DNA of 60,000 bases from Apostichopus japonicus (taxonomy: Eukaryota; Echinodermata; Holothuroidea; Aspidochirotida; Stichopodidae): assembly GCF_037975245.1 (NCBI RefSeq), contig NC_092580.1, positions 11,625,501-11,685,500 of the forward strand, in the 5' to 3' direction. The translations under genes were made by a program, and so were the position numbers. A model generated the notes under the pieces. That model did no database searches. It worked only from the letters and a program-made list of their open reading frames with translations, and was not told where the DNA came from. Positions 1 through 60,000 of the stretch are shown piece by piece. Within the stretch, counting starts at the first letter, position 1. Each line of letters begins with the position of its first letter.

Positions 1-334
1 CATTTAAATGACATAACAAAAGGTGCAGATAATTTGATAGCATTGCTTGACAGAAACAGATCTACTATTTACCTATCATTTCGTGATTCAGTTTTAATCA
101 TAAAAGAGGATGAATTTGCATAATATTTTTTTGGGGCATAATGTCAAAAGTGGTATAAAAATAAATGATAAGTACATTAAATTGTTAATTTTAATTCAAT
201 ATCTATGGCCAGCTGACATTACAGAGAAGGGAAAGGGAGGTACTGTAGGTAACATGGATTTATCACCTTGAACTCCTCTTAAATAAACAACTGTTAGGAC
301 ATTAAAATTAGCTAAATTGCCAGAAGTAGACTTT

Positions 335-413
335 TCATTGTAATATACAAATTTCATTTTAATATACAAATTTCATTTTAATATATACAAATTTCATTTT
401 AATATACAAATTT
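335..413. repeat. Short tandem repeat, about 20 bp x 4
   Basis: Four successive copies of a unit close to ttcattttaatatacaaa differ by small indels. Simple AT-rich intronic minisatellite. Confidence 0.75.
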
Positions 414-581
414 CTTTGGTTTCAAATAATTCATTGTATGCTTTGTCCTTTTCCTCTTCCTTATAGATAAACATCAGTTCGTGTGTGAAAACGCTTGTCT
501 CTTTTTCTTTGCATTTTCAAAAGTTAGATTGCTTTTAAAAGCTCTGCTATTTTATTCTTCCTCAACCGCTTTGTGATTAAA

Positions 582-833
582 TTTCATTGTATCGTGATAT
601 CATGTGATAATATTTATTCAAGCTCAAACTTAACACTCTATTGCCTGCCTTCCAGTAACACAGTGATGAAGAAAGCCCTATCTTGGATCATCCTGCAACT
701 GTGTCTGATTTCAATGTAACTTGTGATATTATGTGACAATATTTATTCAAGCTCAAACTGAACACTTCATTGCCTGCCTTCCAGTAACACAATCATGAAG
801 AAAGCCCTATTTTTGAATCATCCTGCAACTGTT
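582..833. repeat. Direct duplication, about 127 bp x 2
   Basis: The block starting at 582 is repeated from 709. Both copies contain the same run of landmarks: atttattcaagctcaaact, then tgcctgccttccagtaacac, then gaagaaagccctat. They differ at scattered bases, so the duplication is not very recent. Each copy carries a pyrimidine-AG that looks like a splice acceptor, but no coding frame follows it. Confidence 0.8.
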
Positions 834-892
834 TCTGATTTTGTCATTTGATAAGCCAGTGGCAGTTCTTGTTTTTATTTGATGCACGACAG

Positions 893-53049
<52,157 letters not shown>

Positions 53050-56000
53050 AAAGATGTCTATCATCTTTGTAACCCTTTGATTTGCTTTCCTAGTCCGTAG
53101 TTTATAACCGATTAGTTTTAAAGTAGATTTAAAAAAAAAAATTATGTTGATTGAAAAATGCATCTCGGAAGGCACATTATGATCCAAAATTTGTGGTTGG
53201 GAAGAGGAGATGGGGATGGGGGGGGGTGGGGCAAGAGAATTTTACCTCCAAAATGCAGGGCTTTGGTAAGGTAACAGTGTAGCACAGACAGTACAGCTTT
53301 CTACAAAGTCTTCAGGTAATGCCTAATGTCTTTGAACAAAATTTGAAGAGTGATTTTTTGCTCTTTTTTTTAATTTTTCGTAGCTTTATAAATATCATTT
53401 CTAATGAAAACTATCAATTGATGCTTTATAGATATATATTTTATAGTTTAGTACATTCCATTTTACCTTATGTAATGAAATTGGATTTGGATCAAATTTT
53501 CATCCTTTTAATCACCTTGATATTAAAAATTAAGTACATTGAAATTTCTAAACAGTTATTTCAAACTGTTCTAGTATTTTCATTAGTATCTCAATCATGA
53601 TAATGTTGTAGGTATTTTCATATTCTTCAATCATAACAAAAATGCAATCAATACATGCATGGTAGAGATATTTTGTAGTTAATACATTCCATTTTCTAAA
53701 TATATATTTTCTAAAATATATATACAAATTTTGGTTTTCAATTAATGTGTCATCCTTGTTATCACCTTGATGAAATTTGGTGCATTAGCTATTCCGTCCT
53801 TGAAATTTCCCCAAAAATTTGTTGTTATTTCAAACTTTTTCTTAGTGCTTTTAGTAATATTCCTAGTATCAGAATTTTTGTAGGTATTTTCATATTCTTA
53901 CTGTATTTAAGTTTCATTGATTCTAAAGATTATCATACAGTAAATATATCAAGTAGGGTTCGTTCTTTATCAGTTAGACCAACAGTAGATATGAATATGT
54001 AATCCTAGAAACCAATTAATGTCTGTTTCTTCCGTCCTCCTATTAAACAACAATATGTATCAGTGTTCCATGTACGTAATGACAGCCTCGTTATAGTAAT
54101 GCATATTCATGAATCTCAAGGAAAGTGGTTGTCTTTCAAAAAACCAAGAAATTCCAATAAATTGTTAGATAAAAAAAAACTACATTCTTTCACATGTGTT
54201 TCCTTTCAACCTGACTGTCATTGTATTTTGATTCCATTGTTGTGTCCAGTGGAGGGATTTTTATTGTGCCCCTTCCCCCTCCATAACCCTTATCCATCCC
54301 TCCCCCCGCCCAATCTACACAATGGTAGTAAAACTGGTGCCAAAACTACCAGCAGGTGAAGAAAGAAAATTTATTTTGTTTTCACTTATCTGGTCCTTGG
54401 TTACAAATATTATAAAGATAGCAATACAAGACAAAACAAGAAATGAGATGTTTAATAGCCACTAAAATATTTATTTTCTTCAATTACTTAACTTTTCTTT
54501 TGCAATAAATTCAAATGAAAAAAAATACTCTTCTCACAGGTAGTAGGTAATATAATTTTCTGAAAGAAATTATATCCTAGTTGACAGGAAATTATAGGAA
54601 AATACAGTAAATTATTGTACACGTCTGATAAAAATCTGAGCCAATTAATTTACTGCAGTAATTGAAGTTTTCTTCATTATTATGAATCATTGGTATAAAG
54701 TGTTTGGAAGACCTTGTAAATATACTACTGTCATGTTGTGTTTAACACTATGTATATATACGATAAAAACACAGCATTCGTAAACTTGACTTGTACAAAC
54801 TGTAATACACTAATGCTTCAAAATACTGGCAACAGTATCAACCTGACTTAGGTTTGACAGCAAAATTCCAAATTTTGTTTAGTATATGAAGAACAGTTCC
54901 CTGCATCTTGCAAGTTTCTCATACCATATAAACATTTGACTATTTCATGTGAATATTAATTGATTAATTCCCAATAATTTCAGATAAATGAAAACTTCCA
55001 TTATGTACTTTGGCAGGCAAGAACCTACCAAAAGCCTTTGGTATGTTATCAAAGGAGAACTACCCAGCAGCTGAAGGGTTCTGTTCTTAAAGGCCATCCT
55101 TTTTAACTGAAACATTTGATTAGGGTTGCCTGTGTAAAGACAGTCATTTTAGATAAGTTAGCTAAAAAGTGTCCAATCAGTTGAAATTGTTGGAAATCTA
55201 AACTTTAATGATCCTTCTTTCCGTTAATCAACAATGACCAAACATATTACAAATCATCAGCCTATCCTTCAAAGTTTAGGGTGATAAAAGTAGCAAAGGT
55301 TTTCGTTTCTGAAATGTTTTACCCTCCAAACCATTTCTTGACGTGCATGCACAGACCGAGTATCTTAGCTGGATATTAAGATGTTGTATGGCTAAAAAGT
55401 ACTATCAGATTGGCAATAATATGTAATTGTCCAACTTTGACAGCGTGTCGACCATTGTTTGACCCTGAATTTAGCATTACTGATGACCTTTAACCTCTGC
55501 TACAATACTTGAAATTGTAATTAAATGTTACATCTTCATTTTGCTAAATACTGATAAGCACTTAGTTACAGAAACATTAGGAGTTATACTATGGTGGTAT
55601 AAACAACTATGGGAGTATAACTTTCAGTCTCAATGTATACACCGTAGACAAAAACAAAAGAATTATGAATGAGCAGTAATGGTCTAATCACATTTCATTT
55701 CCTGCATAGTATCTACTGTACTGTGAAAAGCTGTCATCTTAAAGCTGCAACTTTGACATTAATTGCGTTTACAATTTGGGTCGTCACGTTCAATAGATTA
55801 TACCAAACTCTCACATTATGTAAAAAAACTTATATATACTGGCCTGCTGCACATACTGAACATTTCAATTTGGTTGCAACTTGATTATGTCTTATGTCTA
55901 TAATCATAATTGGAAAATTTAACAAGATTTTAACATTAGGCAATGGATCCTACCATAAAAAGCTTCTGAGTTGAAAGCTTTACGTGTAGACTGAGTACGT

Positions 56001-56189
56001 AAGCTGAGCATGACTAGTCACTACATGGAAGGTCTGGTTGACAAATAAAGACTCAAATGTCATAAAAAGTAAATCTGTGTTAAATTATTATTGCTGAGAT
56101 AGATATCGACCTAAAAGCATCAAATTTACATTCTATAGTTTCTACAATTCAATTTCAAAATGAACCTAACAGTAACAGCTAGGCATCAA
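53050..56189. other. 3' UTR and intergenic region between convergent genes
   Basis: AT-rich sequence without supported exons. It must contain the 3' UTR of the giant gene. AATAAA hexamers on the + strand occur at 54156..54161 and 54504..54509, both far from the stop, and which end is used cannot be told. A G-run lies at 53214..53230 and a C-rich patch at 54260..54310. No transposon was recognised. Confidence 0.55.
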
Positions 56190-56195
56190 TTTATT
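56190..56195 (-). terminator. Candidate polyadenylation signal for SPMIP1-like gene
   Basis: The + strand tttatt is AATAAA on the minus strand, about 140 bases past the stop codon at 56334. Confidence 0.5.
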
Positions 56196-56333
56196 CATGA
56201 GCTTATCTTTTAAGTGCTGTAACAAACAATAATTTAAAAGTTGCTGGTTTCAAAATTATGGATGTAATGTAAAGACGTCTAAACTGCTGCAGAGTCATGC
56301 TTGCCATGACATTTGTCCATGTTCTTATGAGTC

Positions 56334-56891
56334 TTACAATATACCATTCGTACGGTAGAAAGAATCCTTAACAATCCTGGACCGACCAAATTTAGGTGCA
56401 TGAAACTCCTTTACTACATCATCAAGGCGCCAACCATAGTCCCATGAACTTGTAATTGGGAAGTCATACTTGTCTTCTGGCTTCTTCAACTTTCTGAATT
56501 GCAGGTAGGCATAGCGTCCGGTTCCTTCTTTGCTGAAACCTTTGTAGAGCTGGGTCCTTGTATGAGGCGTAACGGGCCTCATTTCCACTAGCAATGCATT
56601 AGGATCCCTTCCGGCAAGAGCAGCCAATTCATCCGATTTTTTCTTCTCTATGTCTGCCAAATTCTCTTTTCTGTGATTTTTCTTTTGGGCCTTCAACGAT
56701 AACACTGCTGGAATGTTATGTACAATTGGTGGAAATTTGTCTTGCAGTCTTTTTGTTTGAGCATTTTTCACAGAATCTCGAGCGAATTCTTTGCTATACT
56801 TCTCGTGCCATGCTAAACGAGTGTAGGCTTCCTTGTGTATGGACTCAGTCCAAAAGTTTTGTCTTTGAACATCGAAAAGCTCCCGTGGCAT
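56334..56891 (-). CDS. SPMIP1: SPMIP1/ATP6V1FNB-like sperm microtubule inner protein
   Basis: A single open frame of 185 codons from ATG (56891..56889) to TAA (56336..56334), with no intron needed. It resembles the vertebrate ATP6V1FNB protein (about 170 residues), renamed SPMIP1, a sperm-axoneme microtubule inner protein, at both ends. The N-terminal motif is RQNFW (residues 10-14), with a Trp and a KY pair shortly after. The C-terminal half has PVTPHTRTQLYKGFS, then GRYAYLQFRK, FPITSSWDYGWRL and SFYRTNG. The middle is a Lys-rich low-conservation linker. The family is known to sit inside doublet microtubules of sperm flagella; a flagellar role here is inferred. It lies tail-to-tail with the giant gene, 3.3 kb apart. 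Identification is by motif recall, not a search. Confidence 0.85.
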   Translation of the reverse strand: MPRELFDVQRQNFWTESIHKEAYTRLAWHEKYSKEFARDSVKNAQTKRLQDKFPPIVHNIPAVLSLKAQKKNHRKENLADIEKKKSDELAALAGRDPNALLVEMRPVTPHTRTQLYKGFSKEGTGRYAYLQFRKLKKPEDKYDFPITSSWDYGWRLDDVVKEFHAPKFGRSRIVKDSFYRTNGIL

Positions 56892-57935
56892 CTTGAAATT
56901 AAAAAATGAGCGGTCTCAGACTTGTATCCACAAATACGGACGATTCTCGTCTGTCCTTTCAAATTTCTGTTGAATTATTAGGTAAACTTGTGCTGTTTTG
57001 CAAAGTGCACTAATTTAGCACTTGAAGAGAGTTTCAAGCCAACGCAAAAGTGGGTGCTATTACCGTTGTTAACGTACACACTACAAATTGTAGGTTTGTG
57101 TAGCAACAGTGAGCGGTGCTTCAGGTTGCCACGGCCCCATTTACAATGCAATGTTTAGTCAATATTAGTGTAAGTCTCCTCCATTCAAGGTCAACAATGC
57201 CTATGGTGCGCCATGGGTGCATAAAAGTTTCGGTTTAGAATGTAGAAGGGCAATACTTTCAACTTCCCATGCATGCAGCATAACCCAATAAATATGGATC
57301 ATGATTTCCAGTGGGTGAGGGAAGGGGCGGTCAGGATTTAAATAAACAAAAGTCAAGACGTGAAATGATGTATTTTTTCAGGCATATATAGGCTATAAAG
57401 TAGGTCTATATTTAGATCTACACACAAGGTTGTGGGATATACACCGCCTCGACCCGTGTCTGACTTTCGCTTCACATTCTGCGGTATATAGGATAACACT
57501 CAATGTATCTTGAATACTGCACTGTGAAGAGGGCGAGAGAGAGAGGGGTGGTGGGGGAGGGGATTCTAGCGAGGCGGGAAGTAGACATATGTTTATCAGT
57601 GGTAGGTGTTTACAAAGTCAGAATTCACAAATTTTGCACCTTTTTCACTCTTTGTCAATGTTTCAAAGCGTTTCGTTTCTAATCTTTCTTTCCGTGTTTT
57701 GAAATGTACTTTCCCAAACATCTCTTTATTGCTGTGTAAGATCATTCAATCAGCCACTCTTCTTTGTCGTTCAAATTTAGGCCAGATATTTATTATTAAT
57801 ATTATATAATGTATAAATATTAATTATCTATACTATATTCACGGACGTGACTGATAATCCTGATGGTACTCACCACACTAGTAATTTCTACACATGAATT
57901 GTCCATAATGTAGCTACAATTCTGTATTGTGAGGC
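56892..57935. other. Upstream region of SPMIP1-like gene
   Basis: No exon was recognised. It should contain the minus-strand promoter. Two sequences resembling RFX half-sites (tagcaac at 57101..57107 and gttgcc at about 57125..57130) lie 210-240 bases upstream of the ATG, but do not form a canonical X-box. No TATA box was convincing. Confidence 0.4.
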
Positions 57936-57939
57936 TTCT

Positions 57940-59040
57940 ATTCTTCATATTAATGCCCGCAGTCTTTGCAAAAAGTTTCGACTCAGTTGTCAATATGCTT
58001 CATTCAGGCTTGGGAATTTCAGCTTCACATTCAGCATTATCAGAAAGTAGGATCAATATCACAACATTGTATGACTTTATAATAAAGATGGATATAGGCT
58101 AACTTTGTTCATAACGACAATTAAGATTGACAGAAGGGAAGGGGTGTGGTTGTTTAAGTTGAAAGTAACATGATAAGTTTGTAATTAGAGATAATCGCAG
58201 TAGGTAGGTTTAAAATGGAAATCAAGTTAACGTCATCATTTATTTAATTTAGAGGCAACCTACACAACAAAATGGCGTCTTTCAATAATTCCTTGTGCAG
58301 CTGTCTGAACGTTGTTTGCAAAGAAAACAAAGATTTTTTTTTGGCAGGTGACTTCAACATTGATTTTTGTTGAATGACTTTTCCTTGCTGTAATATCTTT
58401 TTTTGTAGATATTTTATCTTCCTTTCCGTTTTACCCAACTATTCATAAATTTACGTTAATAAAAATAATCCACAACTATTATTACAAAGAAGCCTCTTAA
58501 TGTCGTCCTAAGTGGCATATGATTGTTTCCGATATTTGAGATCATTTTCCTGTTCAATGTATAAAGAAAATTTTAAGAAATCATAGAAAATAAATAGTTA
58601 TTTCCATAATACTAACGTCAATATAATATTCTACGACTAAAACAGGACCTTTTAACTTTTGATTTGACAGGTGTTACGTGTGATCAAGATGCAGATTCGG
58701 CTTACAGCAAATTCTCTAACATTGTCCATGTTACCTTTCAGGGTTGTTGTCCTTTAAGCTAACGTACTGGCAAGGAAGTTAACTATTTTAAGTCCCATTC
58801 GATCAGTAAAGGTGTATTGAAATCCATCTGGCATGAAAGCAAGCTGCATGTTCAAGCGTACGCATTCTCAAAGCGATAAAGTTAAGTAGCCTATACTATA
58901 CTCATTACATTCTAAGAACGCGAAGACATATCCGAATATGTTGGTCTGATTGAGCGTAAAAAGACAACACTACTGAACTCTGGAAGACATCATTGGAAGT
59001 GGTTATTGACCGAAACAGATTGATGAAAGCCAATTTGTCT
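57940..59040 (+). pseudogene. Decayed LINE remnant (AP-endonuclease region)
   Basis: Interrupted frames on the + strand show, in the correct order, ILHINARSLCKKF (57940 on), DFFLAGDFNIDF (GDFNID at 58348..58365), PTIHKFTLINKNNP (about 58435), SDI-stop-DHFPVQ (DHFPVQ at 58540..58557), GVLKSIWHESKL (about 58810) and NTTELWKTS (about 58965). These are landmarks of the endonuclease domain and endonuclease-RT linker of CR1/jockey-type LINEs. Several frameshifts and stops make it a fossil. The RT domain was not found after it. Confidence 0.7.
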
Positions 59041-60000
59041 TCCTCCAAAACTAAACAGAGATACTAATAGATGTAGCGCCTACTCGCTTCCCAAGTTCAC
59101 ATGCCCCTGTGGCGGAACGTATATATTTAAGGGGCTGTCGGGAAAGCGTTGGCAACGCCAAGAAAAGGGATTTTTCTGATATATTTTTTGGGGGCAAGGC
59201 GTGGATTCTTATCTCCGACAACTCTGAAGTAAGTTATATCGCTGTGTCTATTTCGTGGGGGAATATCGCCATTCAACTTCCGTTCCTGTTATGCAATCTA
59301 CTTTCGTTAGGAGGATAATTCTTATAAACCGTTTCACAGTTTATCTATATGGATTAGATACATCATTACTACGTATCGTATTCTTGATATCTTCGTGTTA
59401 CTTGGATCCTAACCACGGAGAGAAGTTATCTTCAATTATCAGAATCCGAGGGGACAATCTATATATTTATTCCAGTAGTCGTGTATCAGTCATCTATACC
59501 AAGTAAAATGGTGAGTTAGACATACCATTTTTCTCACAAAACCCATATTCTTTTCAATGTTATGCATTAATCTAGCCACCTCTTGAGTTGTATTGCCTCA
59601 GAGCCAACTGAAATCATTTCCCCTGCCATGTTAACTTAACATAAACACATATTCACACACAAATATAAAAAATGACCATGAACACAGTTTTATTAAATAA
59701 TAACCCGACAATAAACAACATGAAAGATGACATCTCTAGGAAAGTTTTCCACAGTACGCCATCCGTAAAGTTGAAAAGTTCATGTATGGAAACCTTTAAA
59801 GACCATTGTTCATATCAAAGTGAATGACGATCGAGCGCCCGAAACAATAGGCCTTGTAATTTTTTTTTCACATCTTGTGTAACTTTTATTTATTCTGAAA
59901 TTATAGTCGATTAACTATAAGATCAACAGAAACAATAAATTAGGAATTAAATAAGGTCACTCGTGATAAAAAAAAGTGCATCGATTCCCGTGATTCAGCA
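59041..60000. other. No recognised feature
   Basis: AT-rich sequence with only short unsupported frames. No splice-flanked coding segment, repeat array or mobile-element motif was seen. Confidence 0.5.

Larger units (their letters stand above)
1..892. other. Intron (5' part outside window), no exon seen
   Basis: AT-rich sequence before the first visible exon. Apart from two local repeats (335..413 and 582..833), no open frame with flanking splice sites resembles the modules of the giant gene. It is read as the 3' part of an intron longer than 892 bases. Confidence 0.7.

Noticed and set aside
200-264. A small GA-rich exon near 213..256
   Set aside because: One frame ends in TAG just before the putative donor and the sequence matches no module.

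Overview
The window is animal nuclear DNA: AT-rich, with intron-split coding, GT-AG splice sites throughout, non-LTR retrotransposon debris, tRNA-derived SINE-like elements and many intronic minisatellites. The retroelement types and the sperm-protein gene suggest a marine invertebrate, possibly an echinoderm, hemichordate or other non-vertebrate. The species cannot be fixed from the sequence, and nothing bacterial or viral is seen.

About 52 kb (893..53049, + strand) is one gene. I could join 59 exons with GT-AG introns in one continuous frame. Together they hold 10,239 coding bases, which is 3,412 codons plus a stop. The 5' end lies before the window. The product is a giant, highly charged (Glu/Lys/Arg/Gln) helical coiled-coil protein that I do not recognise by name. 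It is built from seven module types in fixed order, labelled here A to G. A: EKxALLAxLR...FDAAALVxGLA. B: KDRxRQxxLAxxRL. C: HxAERExLLxL. D: ILADLQxKQDxE. E: LExKYDALRDKxL. F: EWAKLSExERQ...LRxEGKFDEAxALLG. G: RKxRxAxGMSEEExxxLExE.

Layout in residues of the window product: unit 0 (E-F-G, 5' partial) 1-182, exons 1-3; unit 1 183-586, exons 4-10; unit 2 587-984, exons 11-17; unit 3 985-1432, exons 18-24; an inner array of five further three-exon cassettes (E'-F-G) 1433-2216, exons 25-39; unit 4 2217-2642, exons 40-46; unit 5 (A-E) 2643-3007, exons 47-52; a C-terminal part with a decayed sixth A-B pair and a Ser-rich tail 3008-3412, exons 53-59. The A|B intron is phase 2 and the D|E intron is phase 0 in all five units, so the protein repeat and the gene structure were duplicated together.

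The introns hold a 5'-truncated LINE with a 15-bp target-site duplication (16929..18310), two tRNA-SINE-like elements, LINE 3'-tail candidates, a Penelope-like fragment with a hammerhead-ribozyme-like fold (about 50440..50480), and several minisatellites. Three of the tandem duplications include or abut splice sites of the big gene: part of exon 40 with its donor, the exon 41 donor repeated nine times, and five pyrimidine-tract/AG units beside the exon 59 acceptor.

Tail-to-tail with the giant gene lies one short intronless gene on the minus strand (56334..56891) for a SPMIP1/ATP6V1FNB-like sperm axoneme microtubule inner protein. Beyond it (57940..59040) is a heavily decayed LINE endonuclease region. 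The last kilobase shows nothing recognisable.
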